Of a DNA stretch of 64,000 bases, positions 32,000-41,565 are shown piece by piece (the first letter of the stretch is position 1; every line of letters starts with the position of its first letter). The stretch lies in NCBI GenBank assembly GCA_023398495.1, contig JAEWSG010000045.1, positions 17,590-81,589 on the forward strand, written 5' to 3'. This DNA is from Bacillota bacterium. GTDB lineage: Bacteria > Bacillota > Clostridia > Acetivibrionales > Acetivibrionaceae. A program made the position numbers and the translations under genes. A model generated the notes under the pieces. The model was given only the letters and a program-made list of their open reading frames with translations. It did no database searches and was not told the DNA's origin.

Positions 32000-32827
32000 T
32001 TATTTAACCAGGTCTCTTGCAAACTTCGGTAGAGCAAATACCGCTTTATGCAGCTCCGGGCAGTAATACTTTGTATCTAACTCAGGTATTTTCGTTATAT
32101 CTGTTTCAAGTGGGTCGTATTTCTTTGAACCCATTGTAAAACTCCAGAATCCGCTCGGATATGTTGGAATTGCACAGGTGTATAGCTTTGTAATGGGGAA
32201 TAATGAGCTTACATCTTTGTACACATTCTTAATCAGTTCCTTATGAAAAAACGGCGACTCTGTCTGTGCAACAAATATTCCATCTTCTTTAAGAGCGTCA
32301 TATATTGCCTTATAAAAATCAACGGCAAACAATCCTACAGCAGGTCCTACAGGGTCTGTAGAATCAACCATTATAACATCAAACTCATTTTTGTTGTCCT
32401 GAACATATTTTATGCCATCTGCAACCAATACCTCTACCCTTTTGTCACCAAGAGCACAGCTTATCTCAGGAAGATATTCCTTTGAAAGCTCAATAACACG
32501 TCCATCTATTTCACAGAGTACTGCCTTTTCAACAGAAGGATGTTTAATAATTTCTCTGATTGCTCCCCCATCTCCACCACCGATTACAAGAACCTTTTTG
32601 GGATTTTTGTGTGTAAAAAGCGGAACATGGGAAATCATTTCATGATATACAAACTCGTCCTCAATAGTTGTTTGTACTGTTCCATCTAATACAAGCATTC
32701 TACCGAACTGTTCTGTTTCTATCAGTGCAAGGTCCTGAAACTCAGTTTTTTCTGTATGATAAGTCTTTTTTGTTTTACATGTAATGCCAACACCAGGTGT
32801 TTGAAATTCTGTGTACCATAAATCCAT
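32000..32827 (-). CDS. speE: Spermidine synthase
   Basis: A 275-residue aminopropyltransferase that joins decarboxylated SAM and putrescine. It has the signature VLVIGGGDGGAIREI, the substrate Asp region DSTDPVGPA and LVLDGTVQT near the N-terminus. The start follows AAGGAGTG. It is first of a probable speE-speB-mnmM operon. No SAM decarboxylase gene is in the window. Confidence 0.94.
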   Translation of the reverse strand: MDLWYTEFQTPGVGITCKTKKTYHTEKTEFQDLALIETEQFGRMLVLDGTVQTTIEDEFVYHEMISHVPLFTHKNPKKVLVIGGGDGGAIREIIKHPSVEKAVLCEIDGRVIELSKEYLPEISCALGDKRVEVLVADGIKYVQDNKNEFDVIMVDSTDPVGPAVGLFAVDFYKAIYDALKEDGIFVAQTESPFFHKELIKNVYKDVSSLFPITKLYTCAIPTYPSGFWSFTMGSKKYDPLETDITKIPELDTKYYCPELHKAVFALPKFARDLVK

Positions 32828-33078
32828 TATTATCACTCCTTATAGTATTGTTTTATATCGTAGTGCTGCTTGAAGCAGGATCTTATATTTTAATCATAGT
32901 TTAACTGGCAATAATCAATATTTTAAATTGGAAACATTAATTTGTCAAAGAAAACTTTGTAAACTGTACCTTTGCATGGAAATCTGGCAATAAAAACTTT
33001 TTAACAAGAACAGTATATAAGCAATCATTATGCATATAATAACTTTGCACAAAAATAATCTTTTGGAGGGGTTTCTAT

Positions 33079-33255
33079 ATGGCTGATTGTCAAAAAGTAA
33101 TGTGCTCAGTGGGTAGTTGTATATACAATGAGTTCAGTGAGAACTTATGTACTTTAGATGCAGTACAGGTTAGTGCAGCAGCTAAGTCAGATAGTGGTGC
33201 CCCGTACGATGAAACGCTTTGTGCAAGTTACAAATCCAGCAAGGAAAAAAAGTAA
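33079..33255 (+). CDS. DUF1540 protein
   Basis: A 58-residue protein with four cysteines in the DUF1540 pattern: CSVGSCIYNEFSENLC, then TLCASYK. This small module is common and often duplicated in Clostridia. The cysteines probably bind one metal ion; the function is unknown. TTTGGAGGGG precedes the ATG and a strong terminator follows, so it is a monocistronic gene. Confidence 0.82.
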   Translation: MADCQKVMCSVGSCIYNEFSENLCTLDAVQVSAAAKSDSGAPYDETLCASYKSSKEKK

Positions 33256-33271
33256 GGCTGCTTTAGTTACC

Positions 33272-33305
33272 GGGTCAGGGGAGACTTCCCCTGACCCTTC
33301 ATCAT
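33272..33305 (+). terminator. Terminator of the DUF1540 gene
   Basis: A perfect 10-bp stem, GGGTCAGGGG (33272-33281) with CCCCTGACCC (33288-33297), has a six-base loop. It begins 16 bases after the stop codon. The following T content is modest. Confidence 0.82.
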
Positions 33306-33355
33306 CAGTTACACTGGGAAGTTTATTTTTCTTCACATTTATTAAATGTAACTAG

Positions 33356-34072
33356 TTACACTGTCTTTATTAAAGTCTCCACTTCATCACGACTTAATTC
33401 ACGCCAATTTCCTTCTGATAAACCGCCTAGTTTAAGGCTCCCTAATGATATCCTTTTTAGGGACAGTACAGGGTGGCCTATAGCTTCACACATTTTTCTA
33501 ACCTGTCTGTTCCTTCCCTCATGTATTGTCACCTCAACATCGCAGGTACTTTCTTTTTTACTTACTATCCTTAACTTTGCAGGAGAAGTAGTGTAATTTT
33601 CAATGTTCAATCCGCTTTCAAAACTGTTTATTTCTTCCTTTGACGGTGTCCCTGCAATAGTAGCAAGATAAGTCTTTGCTATCTCGTGCCTTGGGTGTGT
33701 CATTTTAAAAGTAAAATCACCATCATTAGTGAGGATTAATAATCCGGTAGTCTCATAATCAAGTCTTCCCACCGGAAATACCCTTTCGTTTACGCCCTTT
33801 AGCAATTCAATGACAGTAGGCCTTCGAAACTGGTCTTTTACAGTAGTCACATATCCTGAAGGCTTGTTTAACATAATATATACTTTTTTGCTTTCAGGTC
33901 TTATAAGTGTTCCATTCACTTCTACTTGGTCGCTGTTACTCACTTTAAGTCCCATTTCGTTTACAACACTGCCATTTACCTTTACACTTCCCTGTTTTAT
34001 CAGTTCCTCTGCTTTTCGTCTTGAAGCTATGCCGCAATCAGCTATATACTTCTGTAATCTTATCATTTCCAT
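33356..34072 (-). CDS. rluB: Ribosomal large-subunit pseudouridine synthase (RluB type)
   Basis: A protein of about 238 residues with an S4 RNA-binding domain at the start (RLQKYIADCGIASRRKAEEL) and a RsuA/RluB catalytic domain. GRLDYETTGLLILTNDGDF contains the catalytic Asp. EGRNRQVRKMCEAIGHPV is the typical C-terminal motif. The exact start is unsure: ATGs occur at 34093, 34072 and 34066, and 34072 has GAGG at the best spacing. It is the last gene of a minus-strand series with scpAB and ytfJ. Confidence 0.88.
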   Translation of the reverse strand: MEMIRLQKYIADCGIASRRKAEELIKQGSVKVNGSVVNEMGLKVSNSDQVEVNGTLIRPESKKVYIMLNKPSGYVTTVKDQFRRPTVIELLKGVNERVFPVGRLDYETTGLLILTNDGDFTFKMTHPRHEIAKTYLATIAGTPSKEEINSFESGLNIENYTTSPAKLRIVSKKESTCDVEVTIHEGRNRQVRKMCEAIGHPVLSLKRISLGSLKLGGLSEGNWRELSRDEVETLIKTV

Positions 34073-34335
34073 AAGTTTTGACAACCTCTTCATATCTTTT
34101 CTTAACGTCTATCTTATGTCGAATAGTCCTTTTGAACCTGGAAGTTATACTGAATTCATTCCTTATCTTGACTATTATACTGTATATAACAAAATATTTC
34201 TACGAATTCACCTGAAAATATTGTCCCTTCCAAAAATTTTTCAAATTAAAAAGGCAGGATTTATATTTTCCCACCCAAGGTTGCATAGACGAGCAAAGCA
34301 GCATATTTGAAACAACCAGCCGATCATTTAGTTAT

Positions 34336-34821
34336 TTACTCTTCTTCATCCATCTCAAATTTTTCATTTCTGCCTGCAGATTTAAAATCCTTTTTTACTT
34401 TCAATTTCTTTTTAATCGTATCATTTGCCTTTTCAATCAAATCCGGAATAAGGTCAAGAATTTTCTCAACCGATGCATTTACATTTACAGGTAACAGCTT
34501 GATTTGCCCTTGTCCTACTACCATAAATGCCACCGGATTTATGCTTACACCGGCACCACTACCTCCGGCAAAAGGATGTTTACCACTTCCTTCTGCTTCA
34601 ACTCCTTTACTGTTACCTTCATCACCTTCAACAACAACTTTGCAACAGGAATTGTATTCTCCTCCACCCGCAGCAAATCCGAAACTAACCTTAGAAATAG
34701 GTATTATTATCGTTCCATCGGGAGCCTGTACTGCATCGCCAACTATAGTGTTCACATCAACCATGTCCTTAATGCTTTCCATAGCTGTTGTCATAAGTCC
34801 CTGAATTGGATGTTCCGCCAA
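34336..34821 (-). CDS. ytfJ: Sporulation protein YtfJ / GerW family
   Basis: A 161-residue protein of the YtfJ/GerW family, with DMVDVNTIVGDAVQAPDGT, ISKVSFGFAAGGGEY and GGSGAGVSINPVAFMVV. Family members are made in the forespore and are linked to germination. The location downstream of a DUF2953 gene and scpAB matches the conserved Firmicute order scpA-scpB-DUF2953-ytfJ. Confidence 0.9.
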   Translation of the reverse strand: MAEHPIQGLMTTAMESIKDMVDVNTIVGDAVQAPDGTIIIPISKVSFGFAAGGGEYNSCCKVVVEGDEGNSKGVEAEGSGKHPFAGGSGAGVSINPVAFMVVGQGQIKLLPVNVNASVEKILDLIPDLIEKANDTIKKKLKVKKDFKSAGRNEKFEMDEEE

Positions 34822-34853
34822 TTATATCACCACCTGTATAAAATTACTTAATG

Positions 34854-35516
34854 TTATCCGGCTACACTTTTTCTTGCTTCTATGAAACCGAATTTATTTC
34901 TGATAATGTTGATTAGTATTATTAAACCAACAATTATAATGTGTCCAATTCTAACACTAAATATACAAAATAAATCAACTTTAAACTTTTTTCCCATATA
35001 ATCCGGCTTTATATTTATAGTCTTTTCCATAATATTTAGTTTGTTATGAAGAAAAGATACCAGCAAACCGACAGCCGACCAGCATAATCCGATAAGAACT
35101 GCTGTGTGGTGGGCATTATCCATACCTATTGAAATATTAATATCAATTTTCTTAATATGGAGTCGGCATTTCAGGTATTTGTATATGCGGCTAATGAGCA
35201 TATTGTACTTGTTAAGGAGATTCCGAAACCTTTCAAATTTTGCAATTATATCGCCATATGCCGTTTTGTCCTTATTATTTGATACATCCTTTTCCTTTTT
35301 CCCTTTTTTCTTTATTTTACGGTACTTTATCCCCTTCTTACCTGCATCTAGCTTCGGAATCTCGTATTTATACTTTATTATTTTGTTCAATATAAAAAAA
35401 GACAGCACAAAATGGTCGTTAATTCCTTGCCTGCTATACTCTACAACTATATTCAGTTTTACCAGACATATAATTAAAAATACCAAAACCAATATAATCA
35501 CAATAATATATAACAC
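34854..35516 (-). CDS. DUF2953 membrane protein
   Basis: A 220-residue protein with an N-terminal membrane helix (LYIIVIILVLVFLIICLV), a Lys-rich central region and hydrophobic segments toward the C-terminus (HIIIVGLIILINII). GMDNAHHTAVLIGLCWSA is a conserved DUF2953 stretch. The function is unknown; it is linked by position to sporulation gene ytfJ, 32 bases downstream. Confidence 0.8.
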   Translation of the reverse strand: MLYIIVIILVLVFLIICLVKLNIVVEYSRQGINDHFVLSFFILNKIIKYKYEIPKLDAGKKGIKYRKIKKKGKKEKDVSNNKDKTAYGDIIAKFERFRNLLNKYNMLISRIYKYLKCRLHIKKIDINISIGMDNAHHTAVLIGLCWSAVGLLVSFLHNKLNIMEKTINIKPDYMGKKFKVDLFCIFSVRIGHIIIVGLIILINIIRNKFGFIEARKSVAG

Positions 35517-35558
35517 ATTATCACACCTCTTATTAGATATTTTTTCCTAAATAACAAA

Positions 35559-35587
35559 AATAATACACCCCTTAAGAGTGTATTATT
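35559..35587 (-). terminator. Terminator downstream of scpB
   Basis: AATAATACAC (35559-35568) pairs with GTGTATTATT (35578-35587), followed on the minus strand by T residues. It lies 15 bases past scpB and before the DUF2953 gene, so the latter pair may have its own promoter. Confidence 0.75.
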
Positions 35588-35602
35588 AGATATTTATGGA
35601 AT

Positions 35603-36199
35603 TCAATCATCCGTGTCCATACCATTTGATTCAGTATTTGATTGAGCATTAACTCCTGATGTCGTTTCACTCATCTCGTGAATTTCGTTCATTTCAAATA
35701 TTGGCAAGTCACTGTCTGATCTGTAACCAAAGCTTCTGAAGAATTCTTCAGTGGTTTCATATAATATCGGTTTACCGGGTGCATCTAATCTTCCGGCCTC
35801 CTTAACAAGGTTTTTGTCTACAAGCTTTGTGACAGCACTATCGGAATTAACTCCTCTGATCTGTTCTATCTTTGCCTTTGTAATAGGCCTGTTGTAAGCT
35901 ATAATGGCAAGTGTCTCAAACGCTGCCTGTGATAATCCGCTCTTTTGTTTTGGCTCAAATAACACTTTCACATATTCATACAATTCAGGCTTTGAACACA
36001 ATTGATAGCCATTGCTGATCTCCCTGATAGTAATACCTCTTGAAGGATTATTGTTATAATTTACAACCATATTGTTTATAGCAAGCCTGGCAGCCTTTTT
36101 ATCAATACCTGCTATCTCACATATTTTTTCCAAAGATAATCTGTCACCCGAAGCAAAAAGAAGACCTTCAATTATTCCTTCAAGTTTTTTTGAATCCAT
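35603..36199 (-). CDS. scpB: Segregation and condensation protein B
   Basis: A 198-residue kleisin-partner protein with tandem winged-helix domains (EGIIEGLLFASGDRLSLEKI, AAFETLAIIAYNRPITKAKI, KPILYETTEEFFRSFG). With ScpA and SMC it compacts and segregates the chromosome. It follows scpA after 46 bases. The acidic C-terminal tail is variable in the family. Confidence 0.92.
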   Translation of the reverse strand: MDSKKLEGIIEGLLFASGDRLSLEKICEIAGIDKKAARLAINNMVVNYNNNPSRGITIREISNGYQLCSKPELYEYVKVLFEPKQKSGLSQAAFETLAIIAYNRPITKAKIEQIRGVNSDSAVTKLVDKNLVKEAGRLDAPGKPILYETTEEFFRSFGYRSDSDLPIFEMNEIHEMSETTSGVNAQSNTESNGMDTDD

Positions 36200-36245
36200 G
36201 TGGGCTTTTCCTCCAAATACAGTGCTTTTCCATCAATAACACATC

Positions 36246-37049
36246 TTAATTCTCAGCAGCAATTTTCTCTTCATCAAAATCTTCAAGGTTTTCGTCCATT
36301 CTTTGGACAACAATTTCAGCAAACTGAGCATTCTGAATAATTGAAACTTTTTTTAGTTTTGCAAGTTCCAATATTGCCAGAAACCCAGTAACCACCTCAA
36401 GCTTTGACTTGGTGGCAATTGAAAACAAATCCGAAAACCTGAAATACGCCTTATTGATAAGAGTTTTTATTACCTCTCTTATCTTACTTTTAAGGGACAC
36501 CTTCTCAACTTGAAGTATCTGAGTCATTTTCCCTACATTCTTGTTCATCTTTCGTTCATTTCGCTCAATCAGATTTACATATACTCTTTTGAGCTCATCA
36601 TAAGAGAGTTCTATAGGCTCGTCCTCTCTTTTTATATCGATTTCTTCAGGCTGCCTGTAGCATACCTTTTCCCACTCTTTTTCCCTGACCCTTAAAACTT
36701 CTGTAAACTGCTTATACTTTTTGTACTCAACAAGCTTTAATATAAGCTCTTCTCTTGGGTCAACTTCCTCTTCCTTATTTTGCTTGGTGCTCGGAAGCAA
36801 AAGTTTTGATTTTATGTGCAAAAGTGTGGCAGCCATAACCAAAAACTCGCTTGCCACTTCTAAATCCATTTCCTGCATCTCAAAAAGATAGTCCATGTAC
36901 TGATCTGTTATCTCATTTATCGGGATATCATATATATCCACCTGATTCTTTTCAATCAGGTGGAATAAAAGATCAAAGGGACCTTCAAAATTCTGTATTT
37001 TTATTGTACAAGCTTTAGATAAAACACTTTCCAAAAAATCCACCACCAC
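36246..37049 (-). CDS. scpA: Segregation and condensation protein A
   Basis: A kleisin of up to 267 residues; the SMC-binding N-terminus has IKIQNFEGPFDLLFHLIEKN and the DIYDIPINEITDQYMDYL stretch follows. The C-terminal winged-helix segment bridges to the SMC head. The start is uncertain: the first GTG at 37049 or a TTG a few codons later would both work. It lies between trpS and scpB. Confidence 0.9.
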   Translation of the reverse strand: MVVDFLESVLSKACTIKIQNFEGPFDLLFHLIEKNQVDIYDIPINEITDQYMDYLFEMQEMDLEVASEFLVMAATLLHIKSKLLLPSTKQNKEEEVDPREELILKLVEYKKYKQFTEVLRVREKEWEKVCYRQPEEIDIKREDEPIELSYDELKRVYVNLIERNERKMNKNVGKMTQILQVEKVSLKSKIREVIKTLINKAYFRFSDLFSIATKSKLEVVTGFLAILELAKLKKVSIIQNAQFAEIVVQRMDENLEDFDEEKIAAEN

Positions 37050-37087
37050 TCTAAAAGGATAGTAGAACCACTATTACCTGATGAGAA

Positions 37088-38080
37088 CTACATAAAATCT
37101 ATCTTCATTGCGCTTCTTACATCTTCCATGGTCTTCTTTGCTGCATTTTCCGCCCTCTTATTACCTTCATGAAGTACTTCCTTTACTATTTCAGGTTTTT
37201 CAAGTATCTTCTGCCTTCTTTCATATATTGGTCCTAAATATTCAGCCATTTTATCTGCAAGATTTCTCTTACACTGGACGCAACCAATTTTTCCCCCTCT
37301 ACACTGCTCTTCAATTTGAGGTATTTCACTTTCATTGAACACCTTGTGGAAAGAGAACACTGTACATACTTCAGGATGCCCCGGATCATCCTTTTTGATT
37401 CTTGCCGGGTCAGTAACCATTGTGCTCACTTTTTTTCTCACAGTATCAGGACTGTCAGAAATTGCAATGGTATTTCCATAGCTCTTGCTCATCTTTCTTC
37501 CATCAGTTCCTGGAAGAACTTTTGCTTTTGTCAATATAGGCTGAGGTTCCGGGAAAACTTCTCCATAAAAGAAATTAAAGCGCCTTGCAACTTCTCTGGT
37601 CAGCTCAAGGTGCGGCAACTGATCCTCACCAACCGGTACAAACCCTGCTTTGTATATAAGGATATCTGCCGCCTGAAGATTAGGGTAACCCAAAAATCCG
37701 TAGGTAGTTATATTTTTATCCTTCATTTGGTTTAACTGATCCTTGTAAGTCGGACAACGCAGCAACCATGATAACGGAGTGGTCATTGAAAACAACAAAT
37801 GAAGCTCCGCATGCTCCTTAACTTTTGACTGCAAAAATATTGTGCATTTTTCCGGGTCAAGTCCTGCACTTATCCAATCTATAACCAAATCGTTTATGTT
37901 ATTCTTTATTTCCGAAGTATCTTCATATCCGGTAGTCAGGGCATGCCAATCAGCAACAAAAAAGAAGCAATCATAATCATCCTGTAATTTCACCCAATTT
38001 TCAAGTGCACCAAAATAATTCCCAAGATGTAATGCTCCCGTTGGTCTCATGCCACTCAATATTGTACCTTTTTTCACCAC
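37088..38080 (-). CDS. trpS: Tryptophanyl-tRNA synthetase
   Basis: A 330-residue class Ic synthetase. The HIGH-type motif is GALHLGNYFG and the KMSKS loop is GRKMSKSYGN. GFLGYPNLQAADIL and PVGEDQLPHLELTREVARRF are typical of TrpRS. The length is normal. There is no T-box element in the 183 bases upstream, so regulation is not evident. Confidence 0.96.
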   Translation of the reverse strand: MVKKGTILSGMRPTGALHLGNYFGALENWVKLQDDYDCFFFVADWHALTTGYEDTSEIKNNINDLVIDWISAGLDPEKCTIFLQSKVKEHAELHLLFSMTTPLSWLLRCPTYKDQLNQMKDKNITTYGFLGYPNLQAADILIYKAGFVPVGEDQLPHLELTREVARRFNFFYGEVFPEPQPILTKAKVLPGTDGRKMSKSYGNTIAISDSPDTVRKKVSTMVTDPARIKKDDPGHPEVCTVFSFHKVFNESEIPQIEEQCRGGKIGCVQCKRNLADKMAEYLGPIYERRQKILEKPEIVKEVLHEGNKRAENAAKKTMEDVRSAMKIDFM

Positions 38081-38263
38081 AAATTCACTCTCCTGTTGTT
38101 GAAAATCTTATAGAACATTTCAAAACATTATTTGCTGGTAATGACTATTTGAAATGCTAATAGCAATGTTATCTCTGATAAACACCATTAATAAATTATA
38201 TCTTTTTTTTAATACAAAGTCTAATTAATTTTTGTCTTAAGTTTTTCATATATAGTAAAACAG

Positions 38264-38920
38264 TTACAATAACAATTTAACAATAGGGACAACTACAAAC
38301 ATTATAGCCGTTTGAACAATATCAATCAGAGGACTTATAATTCTTCCTAATATACCTGTAAACATAAGGATAACAAATGCAATTGTTATGTAATTCTCGT
38401 ACTCAAGCAATTTAAAGTACTGCCTTGAAGGCAATATCCCCGATAGAATTTTAGAACCATCAAGAGGTGGTACAGGCAGCATATTGAATATTCCGAGAAT
38501 TATATTCATATTAAATCCAATATAACAAAACATAAACAAAAAATTCATCCATCCGGTTCTACCATAGCCTTTTAACAATATATATTGATAAGGAAATGCA
38601 AAAAGCAATGCCAAAATCAAATTTGACAAAGGCCCTGCAAGGCTTGACAGCATCATACCCTTTTTACGATCCTTGAAGTACATTGCATTGACTGGTACCG
38701 GCCTGGCCCAACCAAAAGAAGTAAACAAAATCATTATTGTACCTAATGGATCAAGGTGTTTTAACGGATTTAGTGTAAGCCTTCCCTGATTTGCAGCGGT
38801 ATCGTCTCCTAAAAGTTTTGCAGAATACGCATGTGAAAACTCATGCACCGTAATTGATATTGTAAATATCAAAAAAGATATCAAAAACAACAAGGGGGCT
38901 TTAGGCAAGTAATTTATCAT
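38264..38920 (-). CDS. Site-2 protease family membrane metalloprotease (M50)
   Basis: A 218-residue protein with about five to six membrane segments. The zinc site is HEFSHAYSAKLLGD (HExxH) in the first helix and NMLPVPPLDGSKIL (the NPxPPLDG-like aspartate motif) near residue 155. It is predicted to cut proteins within the membrane; the substrate is unknown. It is followed in the operon sense by no close gene and lies one base from the upstream DHH-CBS-nucleotidyltransferase gene. Confidence 0.9.
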   Translation of the reverse strand: MINYLPKAPLLFLISFLIFTISITVHEFSHAYSAKLLGDDTAANQGRLTLNPLKHLDPLGTIMILFTSFGWARPVPVNAMYFKDRKKGMMLSSLAGPLSNLILALLFAFPYQYILLKGYGRTGWMNFLFMFCYIGFNMNIILGIFNMLPVPPLDGSKILSGILPSRQYFKLLEYENYITIAFVILMFTGILGRIISPLIDIVQTAIMFVVVPIVKLLL

Positions 38921-38921
38921 A

Positions 38922-41555
38922 CTATTTCTCCTTATCTTTTATGTTCATCTTTACAAACTCTATTTCTTCGTTACGAGTAAATATTTTACCATTAATTTTC
39001 TCTTTAAGCACTATTTCCAGAATGTTTTTAATTTCGGGACCTGGACTAATTCCCAGTTCTATGATGTCCCTGCCTGTTATTTCCGGCTTTATCTGGCTTA
39101 AGTTATTGAGATACAAAAGCACGGCTTCTTTGACCTTGACATCATACATCAGGTTTATCACATACAGGCTTTCTATGGATAATTGTCTAAACACCAGAAA
39201 AATGTCATAGTTTGAAAATTCACTTCCCTGCAGTAATCCAGGAAGCTTTGAATCCCTGACCCTGATAAATCCAAGTATTTCATCAGTGTATTCTTTTGTA
39301 AGCCTTAGTCTGTCTGCCAATGATGGTACCTTGTCTATACAAATATTTGAAAACAGCATCAGAACATATACAAGGATTTTATCAATAATTTTCTTATTAA
39401 TCAAGTTGTTATAAAACTCTTCATAATGCTTGTCCGAATTTTCAATTAGTGTTTTTAATTCCTCAGACAACACTATTTCAGGATAAATTTTTTCAAGCAG
39501 TCCTAATTCCTGCATTCTGTAAAGCATTATAACGGTATTTTTTTCCTTGAGCATATAAAGGAATTCAGAATTTATTCTCTCCCTGCTCAATTTGTCTAAA
39601 ACACCACTATTTATGGCATCTGTTGCAAAATCCTCAGTTTTTTCATCCATTTTAAAACCGTATCTCTGTTCAAACCTTACAGCCCTCATTATCCTTGTCG
39701 GATCTTCAACAAAACTGAGATTGTACAATATTCTTATAACACCATCGTAGAGGTCTCTTCTCCCTCCATAAAAATCAATAATTTTACCGAATTCACTGCT
39801 ATTTAACTTCATCGCAATGCAATTTATTGTAAAATCCCTTCTGAAGAGGTCATCCTTTATTGATCCCCTTTCTATTACAGGAAGTGCACCTGGAAATTCA
39901 TAGTATTCTTTTCTGGCAGTTACTAAGTCAATCTTAAGATCATCAGCCAATACAATATATGCCGTCTGAAACTTTTCATGCTCTGTCAGCACCGCTTCAG
40001 CCCTCTTTGAAATCTTCCGGGCAAAGTCTATCGCATCCCCTTCCACAACTATATCAATATCAAGGTTTTCAACCCCAAGTATGAGATCTCTTACAAAACC
40101 CCCGACTACATATATGTTTACACCTTCTTCATCAGCAACACTACCTGCTGAAGCTAAAACTTCCTTGATTCTCGGCAAAAGCCCGTCAAGCTTGTAGGAC
40201 AGGTTTTCAATGGTATATTCCTTTCCTATTTCATTCCTACTGCTTCCTGGCATATTCTGCTTTTTATACTTACCTCCATATAGTGTTCTTATTACATCGG
40301 TACGAGTCACAATTCCTATAATCTCATTGTCCTTCAAAACAGGGAGCCTTCCAATATCATGCTCTGCAAATAGCTCTTGCACCTCTTTTAAAGGCTCATC
40401 AAAAGCAATGGTTACAACTCTTTTTGACATATAACCTTTTACAGGGGAGTTCCCATACCCGTGAACCCTTGCTTTATCTATATCACGTCTTGAAATTATA
40501 CCGGCAATTTTATTGTCACTAACTACAGGCATACCAGAGTGTCCATACTTTATCATAATGTCATAAGCTTCATCAATTGTAGTATCAACCGGCACTGTTT
40601 TTACAGGGGAACTCATTATATCCCAAGCTTTGATAACAGGACTAAGATTAGTTTTAAGGGTCTTTGTTATATCTGAATGTATTTTTGCAAGATCTGCTTC
40701 ATCGGATTTTGCAGAACCCGCACCTTTATGGCCACCGCCTCCTAATAGTTTCATTATTATGCTCAGGTCAATCTCTTCTCTGACACTTCTTCCTATTATG
40801 TAGGTCTTATTTTTCATCCTCATAATGGAAAACAGAGCATCGAAATCCCGTTCTTCAAGGATTTTTCTGGTAAGATAGGCTGCATCATCCACATAGTAAT
40901 CCATTTTTACTAAGGAAAAGCCCACCTCAAATCCATTTATGGAATCTACAACAATATTTTTATTAAGTAACAGTGACAATTCCTGCTGACCTTCTGATAA
41001 TCGGTTTATAACCAGACTTTCGATAACCGAGAGGTTAGCTTCTTTCTCAAGTAAGTATGCCAACGCATAGGCATCCCTGTAAGTAGTACCAGAAAAGATC
41101 AGCGAATTTGTATCCACATAAATTCCCAATGCAATTATAGTTGCCTCAACCGGAGACACTTCTATTCCTTTTTCAATAATTTCTTCTACAAGTATGGTGG
41201 TATTAGCCCCCACCTCTTCAACCTTCATGAAGGGTGAAGTTATTTCATCCGCACACAAAATGTGGTGGTCATAAATTATAGTTTCAATTCCACGCTTTGA
41301 TACACATTCACTGAATTTACCAATTCTAGATAATGAATGGGTATCTACAATTATTATTCTGGTAAGCTTTTCGCATTCAACTTCATTGGCTTCAACAAAA
41401 TTGAATATGTCCATATACATATTTATAAATTCTCTGACATCTCTTCCGATATTGCCCGGTAGAACCAACTGTGCTTCCGGATATAGTTTTCTTGCAGCAA
41501 GCATGGAAGCCAGACAATCAAAGTCAGTATTGTTATGTCCGATAATTATCTCCAT
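38922..41555 (-). CDS. DHH phosphoesterase - CBS - tRNA nucleotidyltransferase fusion
   Basis: An 877-residue three-part protein. Residues 1-300 are a DHH/DHHA1 domain (NNTDFDCLAS, VDTHSL, DHHI, GGGGHKGAGSA). Residues about 310-430 are two CBS domains (IMSSPVKTVPVDTTIDEAY, SKRVVTIAFDEPLKEV). The rest is a CCA-adding/poly(A) polymerase family domain (VVGGFVRDLILG, NLDIDIVVEGD, RRDFTINCIAMKL, VEDPTRIMRAVRFEQRYGF). The catalytic aspartates of each part are present. A role in tRNA 3'-end A or CCA addition, with a linked small-nucleotide hydrolase and nucleotide sensing by CBS, is inferred. It overlaps no gene and is followed by the M50 protease gene. Confidence 0.9.
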   Translation of the reverse strand: MEIIIGHNNTDFDCLASMLAARKLYPEAQLVLPGNIGRDVREFINMYMDIFNFVEANEVECEKLTRIIIVDTHSLSRIGKFSECVSKRGIETIIYDHHILCADEITSPFMKVEEVGANTTILVEEIIEKGIEVSPVEATIIALGIYVDTNSLIFSGTTYRDAYALAYLLEKEANLSVIESLVINRLSEGQQELSLLLNKNIVVDSINGFEVGFSLVKMDYYVDDAAYLTRKILEERDFDALFSIMRMKNKTYIIGRSVREEIDLSIIMKLLGGGGHKGAGSAKSDEADLAKIHSDITKTLKTNLSPVIKAWDIMSSPVKTVPVDTTIDEAYDIMIKYGHSGMPVVSDNKIAGIISRRDIDKARVHGYGNSPVKGYMSKRVVTIAFDEPLKEVQELFAEHDIGRLPVLKDNEIIGIVTRTDVIRTLYGGKYKKQNMPGSSRNEIGKEYTIENLSYKLDGLLPRIKEVLASAGSVADEEGVNIYVVGGFVRDLILGVENLDIDIVVEGDAIDFARKISKRAEAVLTEHEKFQTAYIVLADDLKIDLVTARKEYYEFPGALPVIERGSIKDDLFRRDFTINCIAMKLNSSEFGKIIDFYGGRRDLYDGVIRILYNLSFVEDPTRIMRAVRFEQRYGFKMDEKTEDFATDAINSGVLDKLSRERINSEFLYMLKEKNTVIMLYRMQELGLLEKIYPEIVLSEELKTLIENSDKHYEEFYNNLINKKIIDKILVYVLMLFSNICIDKVPSLADRLRLTKEYTDEILGFIRVRDSKLPGLLQGSEFSNYDIFLVFRQLSIESLYVINLMYDVKVKEAVLLYLNNLSQIKPEITGRDIIELGISPGPEIKNILEIVLKEKINGKIFTRNEEIEFVKMNIKDKEK

Positions 41556-41565
41556 AATTTCACTC

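Noticed and set aside
38081..38263. Possible T-box leader upstream of trpS
   Set aside because: The space is only 183 bases, and I found no conserved T-box core or specifier hairpin followed by a terminator.
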